Of a DNA stretch of 64,000 nucleotides, positions 37,001-50,410 are shown piece by piece. The translations under genes and the position numbers were made by a program. Source of the stretch: Progne subis subis (taxonomy: Eukaryota; Chordata; Aves; Passeriformes; Hirundinidae); assembly GCA_022316685.1 (NCBI GenBank), contig JAKJHU010000039.1:3162001-3226000 (forward strand), given 5' to 3'. Positions within the stretch are counted from its first letter, which is position 1. Each line of letters starts with the position of its first letter. A model generated the notes under the pieces. It had not been told where the DNA came from. It was given only the letters and a program-made list of their open reading frames with translations, and did no database searches.

Positions 37001-38319
37001 GAATTAATTGGGATGCTTGTGCACTGCAGCTGAGAGATAACTGCATTACAGAGATTTATCTGTTACTAAAGGTATCCCCTCCACCGTCCTCGATAAGGAC
37101 GAGAAGCTAGGCAGAATCTCACAGAATTTGCAGGAAGGTTGGCATGGCTGGCTCTGCACATGGTTTATGTATGAATTTGTGCACCGTACGAGCATTTTTA
37201 TTCGGTTCTGTCACATCCAGTGCAGTTGCTTGTGATGGAGGTCCACTCCCTGCTACCCTTTGCAGTGTGTGCAATGTGGGTATGACCATTTCACCTGTGG
37301 GGAGGGGCGGACTGGTGTTTGCTGATAACTGTCTGGTTAATTATTTAATTCTGGTGCTTTGGAGGGCTCAAAATGCCCATCATCTATCTGTGTGAGTGAT
37401 TCTAGATGACCATTTACAGATAGATAGCCCAAGTTATTCTTTTACTCCCAACAGACCAGAAGCCCTGTTAGGGTGACACGATTCCCAAAGGAATAGGCTT
37501 TTTTACTTAATATTTTTCTCTAAATTCTCAAAAGGTTATCTTGCCTCTGTCCCTTGATAGTGCCTACAGTGTTGCTGCAGAAGTCGTGGTGCAGTGTGAG
37601 CCCATCTAGAACACAAATGCAGGAGTGACCAGAACACAAATGAGTGCTAGAAAAATGCTATTGAATGGAGATATTTCTGAATGGAGACGACTTCAGCCCT
37701 GAGGGTAGTTACTCAATCCAGCATTTAGTCTGATACGGTAATTTGGCAGTCTTTGAGAAGCAGGTACAGTTTATTATATCTGACAATGATTTATATCTGT
37801 GCTGAGAAATATATCTGTAGAAAACTTCCAAGAGACAACTGACAAGAGGGCTGTTTTGTTTGGGGTTTTTTGAGAGAGAGATTTTATAGAAGCATTCAAG
37901 TCTGCCAGAGAAATACAGCTGCTTGTAAAGTCCACATTTTGATAGTGTGTTAAACTAAACAATGCTTAACCTTATGTTTAAGGGTCTCTGCAATTTTCTG
38001 CAGCCCTATTTCTCCCTCCTGTTGTCTTGTAGCCTCCTGGGACATATTTTAACTAGGGACTGATAGAAGATTTCCGTTGAATCCCAGTCGTAAAACTCAA
38101 AGTTGTCCTCTGATATTTCTGCAGTTATGACCAGGCTAAAGACTGAAAGTGTACAGTCCCACCCATATCAGATCTTCCTCTGTCTTCACTTACTCCCCCT
38201 GCCCTCTGCCCTCCCCCAGCCTCATCATGAAATTAGCAGCTTTCCATGAGGAGGTGCTAGGAAGACACTGGGATTTTCCAGTCACCCCGTGGTCCCTAGA
38301 GCAAATCTCAGTAGTGCCT

Positions 38320-38365
38320 AAAATTTCAAACAGATTAATTTCAAAATTTCAAAAAGATTAATTTC
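38320..38365 (+). repeat. 23-bp tandem duplication
   Basis: Two adjacent 23-bp copies (38320-38342 and 38343-38365) differ by a single C/A substitution. The unit contains AATTTCAAA and AGATTAATTTC. It is probably a recent slippage or end-joining duplication in intron 3. Confidence 0.85.
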
Positions 38366-41300
38366 AGAGCTTTACAGGATAGGGAGTCCTAAACTATTTT
38401 TCCCATTCAAAATGGTTTGTTTCTGTGGAAATAGATACTCTCATGTTTTCAAGTGGTCTTGTTTCTAGAAGTGGTTTATCAACTGTCTTTGGCTGGATTC
38501 TTGTTCTCACCACAGCCCAGTTTACCTTGAGAGTGCAATAACATACATGAGGTTTAGAGTGGGATTGGTGGGATAGACAAAGAATTACTGGAGTAGCCTT
38601 ACAATCTCTGGTACTGCATGGCTGTATTGCAGCTTGGATTAAAAATAAAGTGAATTTGATGTTTACTACCCCCTAGGGACGTTTGTTTGGCTTTATGGAC
38701 TCATTGTGAGAGTCTGTGTTATCAGTAATCTGCCCCAGGGGAGGCCCACGGCTGGGCTGCCAGGAGGTTCTGTGGGCCATGTTTGTGCACAACTGTCAGA
38801 GGCAAGTTTGCTGCAGATGGATGCTGAATTGCAGGAGTGTTGGGAGAAAAGGGTGGGATATCAGGGGCCATGGAAAATCAGCATTAAATCATAATTGCAA
38901 TAACGTGAGCATCTGCCCCTGGGATAGCAGGATGTGGTGTAGTGAAAGAAGGGTTTTGGAGATCTGGACCTGCGGAAGGAGTGAAGGTCCATCTGTGCTG
39001 TTGTGCTGTGCTGGCAGGGGCAGAGCCCTGCCTTTAATATGCCTGGTTCTGGTCACTGCTGTGAATGTATCAGTTCCAAGGACACTAACAAGTCACCGTA
39101 CTGGCCATGAACACAACAAGCAAACAAACTAAGGAGAGTCTGGTTGTGCACGCACAGAAAAGCTACAAAATGCAGCTATTCACGTAAGGCATTGTCTCCC
39201 CATTCTTTCTTAAGGGATTCCATCCCCCTGCCTCCACCTTTTGCACTCTAACACTATATTTGTGCCTTGGAGATGTGGAGATGAGCATATGATGGATGGA
39301 TGGATGCTGCTTGTCTGGGTTTTTCACCACCATTTCCCCTGGGGCACTCTGTCTGCTGGCAGAGAGCACCATCCCAAAAGATGGTATCTTTTGCAAACTC
39401 GACAGCTAACAGACAGCTTTTCTCTCTGCATATTTCCCCAAAGAAGAGCAGGCTTAATCTGGTTTTTATATGGCATATTTCATTATAATCTTTTTGACTT
39501 CCTATGTTCCCAATACACCATAATAAATAAAACGCTGGGGGTGGGAACAGCAGAGATGCTGAGGCTTCACACTCTTGTGACACTGATAGATTCTCATTTT
39601 AAACTGTCATGGGATTTAATTGCTTGCTGAGCCACTGCACTGCACTTTCAGACACATCCTGCCACATCCTCTTAATGAGCTTAGTGGCTGCATTCACTCA
39701 GCAGTAGTTCTGTTTGCTGTGAATTAGGTGGCTTTTTTAGACCACCTATATGATTTTAGAGAGGTAGTGGTTATTAAGGTAATATCTTTGGATTTATCCA
39801 TGCTAAACAACACTTCATGGACTCGTAACATACAGTTTCCTCTGGCAATTTTTATGTTCCAAAAAAACGGCACCAAGAAACAAAAATGCAAGAATCTATG
39901 TGCAAAGTCAGTATTTGTCTAAGAGGGATTTTGGAAGCTGGATTGCTTTGGTTTGCATAGTAGCTGTCTCTGGCATGATAGATCATGCTGGAACTCACCC
40001 AATAAGTATCTCTGTTCCCAATTAGAACTGGAAATGGAGCTGCTTACGAGTGCACAGAGATGATGGTTTGGGTGGCAGCTGCTACTGTGGAGATGGAAAT
40101 GATCCATTGTAAAACAAATACATTGCACTGTATAGAAAAAGGGATGATTGTTTTTAATTTATGTTTCAAAGAGACACTGAAAAGTTGCTTAGCTCTCAGT
40201 GCGTTGTAAACCAAATATAGCTTACTTAAGGACAGGAATCTGCAGCTATTTTGGCAAATCAGAACTTGAAAAAGCCCACCATTTTGTGGGATTTGTGAAA
40301 TTGTGCTTCTTTTGGAGGCAGCAATTCAATAGAAAACAGATACAGGAATGACACTGGCATGAGTTCTTGTTCAGATTCTACCACTGCAATCTCAGGACCT
40401 TAATAAATAGAGAGGTTGCTGCACTGAGCTGGTAAGCAGAAATAACCATGTTAATTTAATCACTATGGAAGGGACTCTGCCGAGTTAAGAAACATAAATT
40501 TTAATTATATGCACACACACATATATTATAATATATGAACAATATTTAGCTGTGATACCTAGCATACGATGGTTTACTAAAACAGGAAGAATTCTTAAAA
40601 AACATTTTTCATTGATTATTTTTGTTGATTTGACATTTCCATTTTGTATAGTTCTAGCTAGTTCTTATATCTGTTACATTAACCGTGTGCTATTCGTATT
40701 GCAGCCATTGTATTGTATTCGTATTCCTAATCAAAAGGAAATTTATCTACAAACCTTCTTGAAATTTTCATATAAAAGAGTAAGCTTTTAATTACAGTGA
40801 ATTTACTGGTAGTTATTACTGGTAATAAAGATTATGTTCTCTGAAATTGTAATGTTTGAAGAAGAGCTTGTGATACAAACTACAAGTTGCAAGGAATTTA
40901 GAACAATTAGTGGGTAGCAAATGCTATTACCTGTATTTAAAAAGGATTTGGATGTGATTCAAAGATTTAAAGACACATAAATTCTACATGAACATCTGAG
41001 AAATTGATTGAAACAGTAATTACATATAAGCAGTAAAGCACCTGGGAAATGATGGTATAGGAGGTTCTAACCTACTACATTATTTCCTACCAAGGAAAAG
41101 CATGCCTCACTACTTCCTTAAATTTCTTTACAGGATATGTAAAGAACTAATAGTTAGGGGGGGTTGACAGTTTTCTGAAACTTTCTGAAGACCTTAGTTA
41201 TGTCTCCATAGAGAAACTAAGAATTGTCTCGGATAAAATCTTTTGGAATAAAATATAATGGAAGAAAACTTTCATTGTAGATAAAGGCTTACAGCTTAGT

Positions 41301-44300
41301 GCTTGGTCCAGTGTTGTACTGTGCACTAATGAACAAGCCGCAGAGTGGGAATACCTTGCCAACTACAATGATTTGCACATAATAATATGTAATCATAATA
41401 AAAAAGTTATTGAGAGCAATCATGGCTGGAAAGGTCTGTGCAGAGCACTCTGGGATGTGAACATGCTTGGGGAGTAGGCAGAGGGATGGGCATTTTAATA
41501 TGGTACCTGCCTGTTTGAATGTATTCCTTATGGGAAGTTCTTGTCCCCATTACAAGATTCCTAATTCTCCTGCTTAGTAAGTAATTTGGCCATTGAAAGA
41601 CACAGCCTGAGGAGAAATCTAAAGAGTATTGTAATTCATTTCTTTAAATGGGAGATGTGGTTTCATCTGAAAATGCCAGATGCAGTACTGGTCCGTCTTG
41701 GGAAGACTGATGTATAGTAAGAGAAAGTTCAGAAAGGTTTGTCAGGACCATATGGAAAACTTCCCCCAGCAGAGTAATGGAAAAGATTGTGGCTGTTTAT
41801 CCTTGAAAGGAGAGGAATTAAAAGGAATTACAAAAATTGTGCTCAAGAACTTCTATTTTCCCCAGCAAGAGCAAGGGGGCTGGCAATAAAGTGAAACAGT
41901 CCTTTCAAATCATAGTTTAACTGTTGACCTCTATCAGGTGGGAAAACATCGGTTAAAAATGTATCAAAATTCAGAAAGGGCTGGGCTATTCTGTGTATTT
42001 TTAGAAGAGACAGATTTAGGGTAACTGGAAGGGATACTACATTTATGTCTCAGGATGAAATGCAGTATTAGGGTCAGTAAATTCTTTTGCATTTCTCTCA
42101 TGACAGAAGTTTATAGCTTCTTCTGCAGCATGAGAGGTGAATGCATAGTGTGGTATGAGCAATATCAAAGCAGAGGCAAGCACAGGGGCACAGCTTAATT
42201 TCTTAGGCCCAGAACGGTCTCCCTCTGGCCTTGTTTGAAGCTTCAGGCACTGGCTGGTACCTTCATAAGCAGGACAGTGAGTGGAACAGATCCCACCTTA
42301 CTTCCAAATAGCAGTTCCCATGGTCTGGGGAAAGCCTTGATCTTTCACATGAAAACTGCATTTTATTTTTGAGTTGGCTCCTCAGTTTTCTTTAGGGTAC
42401 TGGCATAAGAGTAAAAGATACTTTTCTTGCTTTTGTGGGAAAATCATGGATAGTTAAATAGGAAAGAGAAAATAAGGGTTTTCATAAAATTAATTTAATG
42501 ATCTCTGGTAGTGTTTAACTATTTCTGTAGGTTAACTGAACTATCTTTTAGATTTTAGAAGACTTTCATCTGTGGGGATTCAAAAAGGGGTTTGGAAACA
42601 TGAATTTCCTGTCTTCATTACTGTACCCTTTATAGACTAGCCATTTTCCAGGAAGGATTGAATTAATTACAAAGACTAAATTCATTACAAGGGGTTGTCT
42701 TTGGACCTCTGAAGGTTTTTATGCTGTAAACTTTACATTCCAGATAAGATAGTGTCTGCTTTTTCCCACTTTCTAGAGCTATTTAGGAATTAAATTCCAT
42801 TCATAGAAGCTACCAGTGGAGAAGAAAATTAAGAAGTTGAATGCCATCAAATGGCAGTCAGCTTAGTGGAAAAATGGGAAGCAGACACTGAGTTTATTTT
42901 CACTGGATGCCCAGCTCACTAACTTAACTTCTTGGTGATTCAGTCTCCCCATCAACTGTGAATAAAAATATTACCTTACAACGCCTTGTCAGTGGGATGT
43001 TAAATTTAGTAATTAGAAAATGCTCTGAGAGTTTTGGATGAAAAGTCCTCCTGGAGTGTTGTTGTTGGGAAGTAGCAGTGCCACACAGAACAACCATGAC
43101 TATTACAGACAGCTTCCTGTTTTGACCTTAAAACCTACCTTTCCCTCTTTTCAAACTTAGATTTTGATATCTCTGGAACAAATGGGGAGTAGTTCCACCT
43201 TCATATATGTTCTACTACTCTCAGTCCTTCCTTGCTCATTTCCTTTTCTAAGGCATTCATTTGCTGCATGTATTGGTATCCAGAGAGACAGGCGTAGCTT
43301 GTCACAGTGAAGACATGTTTGTTTCCAATGCCCTGGAGCTTGCTTGAAGCTTTTTTGCTTGCTGAATGTATGATGACCCCTTGGGGTTTGCAGTCCCTTA
43401 AGGTTCTAAATACAGAGCAAGTGCCCTTTTGCACCCAAGCACAGGACTTTGAACCCAAGCCAAGCCCACATCCAGAGATGATTATGGAGGTTCTTCAGTG
43501 ACTTCAGATTCAAGCGTTGGGATTTGCACATAAGTCAAAAATCCCTTCTTTCTATTGAAATATTTGGACCCAGAGGGAGGTACTAGGAGTTCATACAGGG
43601 AAATTCAATCTGAATGATTCTCTTTTGACTTTTCTGTCTTTTTTATAGCTCAAGCAAGGGAGAAGTTGGGGAAGGGGCCATAATGGGGTGGATATGCAGA
43701 GCTTAATGCTGAAAACAGAGGCCTGATTGAATAGAGCTCCTTGTGATGAGAAGGGGGATCAATTCACAGTTGACCCTATCCCATTGTGTGGGTTGTCCTG
43801 GGAGTTTCCTTTAAAATCCCAGTGGTTTGGTTTTTCTGCATGGTTTGTACCCAGCCTTTCCCTCCATGAATAGAATAGCTTCTTCCTGGAATTTTTGCTG
43901 GATTTTCTGTGGTTATTGGCTGAGCTCTCTCACTTCAGAAGACTGGAGCAAATACATTGTGGAACTACTGATCAGGGACGCTGAATCATTTGCTAACTTA
44001 AAAGTTTTTCATACATAGAACAAACATATTCCTGGGACACAAGTGCCCCCATGAAACAGATTATACTTTACTGTCCCAGGTGGTTTGCAGGACTGATTTG
44101 GGACTTCAAGAGCACCTGAATATCTGCCCTGCAGAATTTACAGCTCATGGTGACAGAAAGGCAGGGAGCTTCAGGCAGACTGGGGAACGAAACACAGTTC
44201 TAAAGCATAAGTAGACAGAACTGTGAATCAAGGACACCAGATGCTGATTTGTAAGCATAATTCTTGTACATTATTACTTGTAAATATACTGGTCTAGAGA

Positions 44301-45331
44301 AAGGAATTCATTTTACAAGGGAAGGAGTACTTGAGGAATCCATACTTGGCAGTGTCAGGTAAAGACATGTGCAGGATGTTTCCCTGCCAGGGGATTGCTC
44401 TAAATGAGCCCCTATATGAGTGGGGTAGAGGCTAGGGTCTACAAGGAAAACAGGATTATTGCCCAGATATATTTTAATATCCTGCTAAAATTAACATGCT
44501 GGATTTGCCTGTCTGCTGCACTGCCTCATAATCTAGTGGCCGCATTTGAAAAGGGAATAAGGCTCTGTTCCTTCACTTCTCCAGCAAATTGCATCAAACT
44601 TCCTCATAAATCCACAGTGTCTTTGGGGCTCTGTCCCCAGCCTGTTCCCGAGCCAGCTTGTGGCTCTTCCTGCAGTTACTGGGTGCTGTCCCATTTTATG
44701 GGCAAGATTCCACACTCATAACTGTGTTTCTTTGCTGGTATCGCCAGCTGGAGCCAACCAGAGATTTTATCTAGTCAGTATTACAGGAAAATTCAAGACA
44801 CATCTCTTTGTTTTTCAATGTAAGGTCTCAGCATTGCCCCCCCACAAAAGCTTTGTGTTTTCCCACAGGTGGAACATGCCCTGGTGTAGGAGAATGAGGA
44901 TTGAAGCTGTGCTATATAAACTGGGCCAGATGCTAAATTGCATTAAGCTACTTTCCTTCTTCAGGAGATCAGATTCTTCATATTTGTTATTTCAGTATCT
45001 TAAAAAGTCTTGGTTTTGTTCTTTATTTGAAGCATAGGGAGTTTACACAAAGGAGAAGGATTTCCCTCCCCCCCCAATTTATTTCCTCCTGATGAAATAT
45101 ATCCAGCCTTTTTTTCCTGTAAACAAGCACAGCAAATGAAAAGATACCAGTTTTTCAGTAGGATAGAAATTAATCATTTATGGAGTTTCTCAGTGGTTAA
45201 ATGAACTTGAAGAGCTTCCCTTCAAGACAGAAACAAGTTTGAACGTCTGTTCATCATCTGCTTGACATCTCCATCCTTCTTCTTGTTAGCTATTTGGGGA
45301 AGACACACAGTGAGTGTGTTTTGTTTTTCAG

Positions 45332-45459
45332 AAGTTGATCTGCCTCTGAAGAAAGATGGGTTCACCTCAGAAAGTACAACTCTGGAAGCCTTGCTGCGTG
45401 GAGAGGGAATAGAGAAAAAAACAGACACTAAAGAGGAAGACACTATACAAGAAATCCAG
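45332..45459 (+). CDS. DPF3: DPF3 exon 4: linker after Requiem N-domain
   Basis: This 128-nt exon encodes EVDLPLKKDGFTSESTTLEA, then LLRGEGIEKK, TDTKEEDTIQEIQ. It lies between the Requiem N-domain and the acidic region. LPLKKDGFTSESTTLEALLRGEG is a conserved block of DPF3; DPF2 has a related LKKEGLISQDGSSLEALLR. The acceptor is TTTTTCAG, and the first two exon bases complete the Glu codon begun in exon 3. The donor is CCAG|GTAAAG and the exon ends on a codon boundary. Differences from mammalian DPF3, as I remember it, are conservative and confined to the variable TDTKEEDT segment. Residues are about 101-143. No catalytic motif is expected in this linker. Confidence 0.96.
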
Positions 45460-48400
45460 GTAAAGGAGAGCCCCATGCCTTGACATCAGGGCTGGATTTT
45501 ACAATCTGTCTCTAAGTCTAGCAGTCTTTTGTCCTGTGGTAGAACAGTGTATCTGTTGATAGTTGTGCCATTCTACTGCCAAAATGTTATCAAACCTTTG
45601 TGCTACACTGTGATGCTCAAAATGATGTCAGTATCTCACACACTTCTCCTGTCACAAGAATCTTTGTTGTTTGACTGTGTTCTGCACAGGTCCTGTGTTG
45701 GAATTTATTTTGCAGCACTGTGAGATAATTACATTACAAACTGAGAAACTGAGCTGGATCCCAACTATAAACTGAATTTTAATGGTTCGCATTTAAAGTG
45801 AGTTTCACAGGATTTCAATTTGGATTCACAGCTGCTGTAGACTAACACGTGTCATTGCCTGTTTTTGTTTGTTTTAATAGTAGGTAGCCTTCTAGAGGTA
45901 TACAAGAAAAACAAATAACTTAAAAATTGTAATCTTAAATATCTCAGCTATTATTAGTGATGCAGTATGAGAAATATTGCCTCTTGACATGCATTAAGGT
46001 TTGAAAATTGTCAAGATTCCATTTCATCCTTCAACAATTAAAAGCCGAAGCACAGTTGTAGGTCTCTTATAGAAGGAATTCAGGTAATATAAAGGGTTCT
46101 TGTATAAGTCCATGTCACTTTTAAAACACCTTAAATCCCTAGGAAAGTGGGCCTCTCCTGCAGCACATTTTTGGTGATGCTAAGTACCATTGTGCCATGA
46201 GCCTTTTTAGGGATTTCTAGGGAAGTCATTAGCAATGTGTCAAACTTGGTAACTCTGGGTGAGATACAAAGATGTTGCATCTGTATCTAAAAGCAGTCAA
46301 ATTTGAGGGGTCAGTCCCATGCCAAATGAAACAGAAAACATAGGCATCAAGTCTGTATTACCTGGAGCTCAGCCCTACTGCTCTATTTGTTAGAAATTTT
46401 ACACAGGTAAGGGTAGCACAATCAGGTCTCCCATTCCCAGTTACACAGGTAAAAGAGCACTGTCAGAGAGGAAGCATGCCATGCTCATGGACTGGGGAAA
46501 AGCTTGGCATGAGCTCTGTGTTTGCTTCTTCAATAGTATATCTGGGTCTATTAAGCTGAGAGCTCTTGCTAAAGGTCTGTTTTTACCTGCTTGCAAGAAG
46601 TCATGGTGCAGCATTCTTATGAAATTGACAACTGCCTTTGAACGTTGCTGTTTGATCTGAGCTCCCAAATTATCCCCAGCAGCAGTCTGAGGAAAGAGAC
46701 CTCAGAGTTAGTGGAACTGACATAAATTCAGGCACTGAAGAGCAGGGAGAGGGTGCAAAAAAATAGAACAGATTTTCAGCTAAACTGCCGTAGCTGTGAC
46801 CTGTCACCTGGATGGTAGTTTGATTAGAACAGATGCAAAAGCTGTGTCTTGCTGCTTTATTTTATGCAAGCACAGCTTATCTGGATTCTGTCTGTAGAAC
46901 AATGATTGCCAAAGCCTTCACTAGTCGGCAGCTTTCAGTGTGTACTTTGGCACCTGGCAGCTTGACTATACCAGATCAAAATCACAACCAGTGCCTTTAT
47001 CGGTATGACAAATAAGAGAGTGCAAATCTCTCTTTTGTTCCTTTACATGCTTGTCTGTGCTGTAACTCTAAAGGGCCCAGCCTCAATGGTGGTGAGAGTG
47101 AGCAGGTGGGATAGCCATAATTGTAATTCCCATCTCAGTACACTGGGCTGGGAAACTGTTTTGAAAAGTCATAATAGGAAAAGTTTCTCTGCTAAAACAT
47201 GTAAGGGTTCCCTGTGCTAAATAGATGCAGGCATTGGGACCTGCTGTACAGTTGGTATGTAACAGGATTGACAGTTTTGCCCTACGGTAAATTGGTATTG
47301 AATGTGTGTCTCCATTGTTTGATGGAGAAGAGTTAGAGTAGCCTTCTGACCATGCAGCAGAAAGGTTATGCCCCTTCTATCAAGGATTAAAGTAATTACT
47401 CTGGCAGTGTCACCAAATTCACACTTACATATTATCTCTTTCCTAAATTGATGCTTCAATTTTAAAGCAAAAAAGCAGTTTGTAATATTTCTCTTAACTT
47501 CTGTGTAGTACTATTGTTGTAAATTAGCTTCTTTCCCTCCCACATATGATGTGGTTGCCTCTGTTTCATTGGGAGTTTTTAGAGATGCTTTAAGATATGA
47601 AGCGATGTAAAAATGCAAACTCATATCAGTAAGTTTGCTTATTTTCTTACATACATTCTTGCATTTCTTACAGTCTCCTCATGTACAATTTTCAAGCACT
47701 TCAGTCCTAAGATGAAGTCAATTAATGTATACAGTTGTATGAATTTTGAAGAAATATTTTATGTATGCAGAAATGGAACCTGCTTACCTTTTAGACCCTC
47801 TAGTATTTAGTACCTCCAGTATTATGTGAAATTGTATTTCACAATGGTCAGAGCTCATTAATAGCCTCCTGATAGTCAAAAATAGAAGAAGCAAAAATTA
47901 GATGAAGACTTGATCTTTATCATGTCCTACAACTTGTTTGTAATGCACTGACCAGTATTAGTCTTGGAAATTTAGCTGATAAAATAAGAATAAGCTTTTG
48001 TAACTGGTCTTCTAAATACAGACTTTTTGAAATGTGAAATTTCTGTTGTATTCTTTCCCATAAATTCAGAATTTGGTGCTTGAGGTATGTGGAAAGGAGA
48101 GAAAGAAACTGATTTGCTCCTCTTCCCTCTCTGCTGGCTCTCAAATAGCTTTTAGGTAGAAATTAGAGTGAAGGGACAAATACAGTAAGACTGAAAAACA
48201 TTCCTATCAGTTTAATGTCACTATTGGAATCTGCATCGTGGCTTTAATTGAAATGAATGTTGGCATGGCAAAGGTAAGTTAGGTAAATTCCAGATTAGTC
48301 CCTTGCAAAATGGCACAGCACGATAAGTGGCAGGAGTGCCTGGGGCCAGTCTCTGTATTTCTAGCAGACATGCCAAGGGTTGAGGGAATTTCAGTGGGAC

Positions 48401-49242
48401 TTCTTCCCGCATTAGTGTTGTGATGATTTGTCTGGCCTTTTTCCATGTGATGCCTGATTTATTCATGTTTTCATGCAGGACAGCCAGCCTGCGTTTGGTT
48501 CTGTGGAGGTTACTTTTCAAAAAATCAGGTTAAAAGATTGAAATTTCCTGGACCAGGCATCTCACAGTTATGTGAGCTGATGAAGTGTTGTTCCTAATAA
48601 ATAATTAGTTGAACAAATTATTGCTGCTGGTGCAATAATTGAGATGAGACCTGTAATTCCTCAGCATTCTCATGCAACAAACTTCCTGCTTCCAGATTAG
48701 TGTTGTACCTGTGGTGCAAGCCCTTAAAATCATGGCTTTCTGGATCCATTGTGGAATATATGGAGGAATTTTCTCTATTTTTGGTAAAGAAAGAAGATTG
48801 TGAGCTACCAAGGAGAAAAACACTGGTTTTGTATTCCTAAAGTGAACTCTCAGCATTAGAATAAAACAAAACAATTTAAATTGCAGCAAATGAAAATAAA
48901 AAATCCAGGCAAACAAATTCCCAGACAGGCCCTGCAGTTATGCATACTAATATTTGTCTTGTCTTGGAATATTGGTGCTCAGTGATGCCAGTATTTTTTC
49001 TTAGGAGCCTTTTTATCATGGTTGACTGATATCAGCAGTATTTTTTAGTAGGAATTCCCTGGAGATCTTAGGGTAGAAAAGAGAGCAAATTTTGCTTTGG
49101 TAGAGAGAAGCAGGGCTACTAGGATCTGATTTGGCTTTATATCAACTGTAATAACCCACAGTCATTGTGATAGAGAGCAGCAGTTAGTTGTATGTGTCCT
49201 CATTTTTTCTTCTAACCATTCCTGTTTATCGTTCAACCACAG
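45460..49242 (+). other. DPF3: DPF3 intron 4
   Basis: A 3.8-kb phase-0 intron. Only short chance open frames and unique AT-leaning DNA are seen. No repeat longer than ordinary short A/T runs is present. Confidence 0.93.
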
Positions 49243-49338
49243 AGGGTTCTAGAAAACGATGAAAATGCAGATGAAGTGAACGAGGAAGAAGACTTGGAAG
49301 AAGATATTCCAAAACGAAAGAACAGGCCCAGAGGACGG
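49243..49338 (+). CDS. DPF3: DPF3 exon 5: acidic stretch and basic motif
   Basis: This 96-nt exon, phase 0 at both ends, encodes RVLENDENADEVNEEEDL followed by EEDIPKRKNRPRGR. It has a strongly acidic first two-thirds and a basic end (KRKNRPRGR). DPF3 is known to have this layout just before its zinc finger, and EEEDLEEDIPKRKNR matches the family closely. The basic end is a plausible nuclear localisation signal; that is inference. The acceptor is ACCACAG and the donor is the strong ACGG|GTAAGT. Because the exon is symmetric, skipping it would keep the frame. Residues are about 144-175. Confidence 0.96.
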
Positions 49339-50347
49339 GTAAGTGGAGAGTTTATTGGAATGGAAAGGAAGGAAGCAAACCTCTGCTTTCTAGTGTGTAT
49401 TTCTTAAGTGTATTATGTATGCAAAGTATTTATCCACGTATATATGATAGTGATAACACTATAGGTAATTTTCAGTCACATGTAATAGATTTTAAATATT
49501 TTTTTCAGTTTATTTTCGTGAATTGCTGTGAAAGAAAAGGACTATTTTGAGAGTAAAACTTAGGGGGAAATTTATTTTAGTGTTGTATTTACAGTTGTAA
49601 TGTAAACTGTAATAACTATGATGATATCCTGCTATTATAATGCTCCTTAAAAAAAATTTACTAATTACAGAAAAGCAGCAAATTCAGTCGTGACAGCCAA
49701 AAAAGTATTAATAAAAGTAACTTGAACTTTGTTAATAAGTTTTGCAGCTTTCTCCAGGGTAGCATTTTGTGGCTGAGGCTGGCTCTCTTGAGCCCATGGC
49801 AAATCTTCCATTTGCTTAAAAAGGGCAATATTTTATCCTTAGGGGACTCTGTGTCCTTCTCTTACCTGAGATGTCTTCACAATTCATCGGGGTACCAGAT
49901 AAATAATGAGGCCAACATTTTAAACTTGGAATCAACATTTTCAATTGTGGGCCCATAAGCTAGGCATCTGAATAAACATGAACACAAGTCTCAGAAGGTT
50001 TGAGCATTTTCATCTCTCTTTGGCTCCAGTGGATGCTGCAGGGGCACAGGAGCTCTAGAAGTACCTTTTGATGTGTTTACAGAAGTCAAGCAAGAAGGGC
50101 CACATTTTAGGCCAAATGAGCAGAATATAATAGCTTTTGAATAAGAGACATGAAACCACATTGAATACTTGCAATGTACTTATGCATCAGACCCTCTCTT
50201 TTGGTTTCTTCTTTGGTTGTTGTGTTGTTTCAGTTTTCTGCTCCTCTTTATTTTGGAGCTTAAGTCCTTTAATATAAGATCAAAGCACTTTAATAATTGG
50301 ATAAGTATATATTTCACCTTCCTTATTCTCAAAATCACCTGAACCAG

Positions 50348-50369
50348 TTTCTTTCTTTCTTTCTTTCTT
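50348..50369 (+). repeat. TTTC tetranucleotide repeat
   Basis: About five tandem TTTC units, immediately followed by TTAG. Read on the gene strand it forms a perfect pyrimidine tract for a potential splice acceptor. Confidence 0.85.
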
Positions 50370-50371
50370 AG

Positions 50372-50410
50372 CCAAAGACCCCCACCTGGAAAAAAATTTT
50401 CCAGAAAAAT
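50372..50410 (+). other. DPF3: Candidate alternative 39-nt exon in DPF3 intron 5 (unproven)
   Basis: A complete set of splice signals surrounds a 39-nt segment. There is a branch-point-like CCTGAAC near 50338, the TTTC pyrimidine tract, a TTAG acceptor at 50368-50371, and a GTAAGT donor beginning at 50411. The segment has no stop in the frame set by exon 5 and encodes PKTPTWKKIFQKN, a basic 13-residue insert that would fall between RPRGR and ARGSG. I know of no such insert in DPF family proteins, and pseudo-exons of this kind arise by chance in introns. It is recorded as a hypothesis only. Confidence 0.25.

Larger units (their letters stand above)
20522..45331 (+). other. DPF3: DPF3 intron 3 (24.8 kb)
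   Basis: The largest complete intron in the window, phase 1 at both ends. It contains the antisense CR1 remnant near 24 kb, the CpG islet near 27.2 kb, a T49 tract, shorter T and A runs near 32.3 and 34.4 kb, a CT repeat near 33.06 kb, the 17/23-bp minisatellite near 36 kb and a 23-bp tandem duplication at 38.3 kb. Outside these I saw only unique, AT-leaning DNA: 20.5-23.9, 28-32, 37-38.3 and 38.4-45.3 kb show no recognisable gene or transposon. Confidence 0.93.

Noticed and set aside
37110..37150. AGAATCTCACAGAATTTGCAGGAAGGTTGG, resembling the terminal sequence of a CR1 element.
   Set aside because: The resemblance is short and no CR1 body follows on either side.
44905..44925. A TATA-box-like CTATATAAACTGGG in intron 3.
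   Set aside because: TATA-like strings are common in this composition. There is no CpG enrichment, coding start or other promoter signal nearby.
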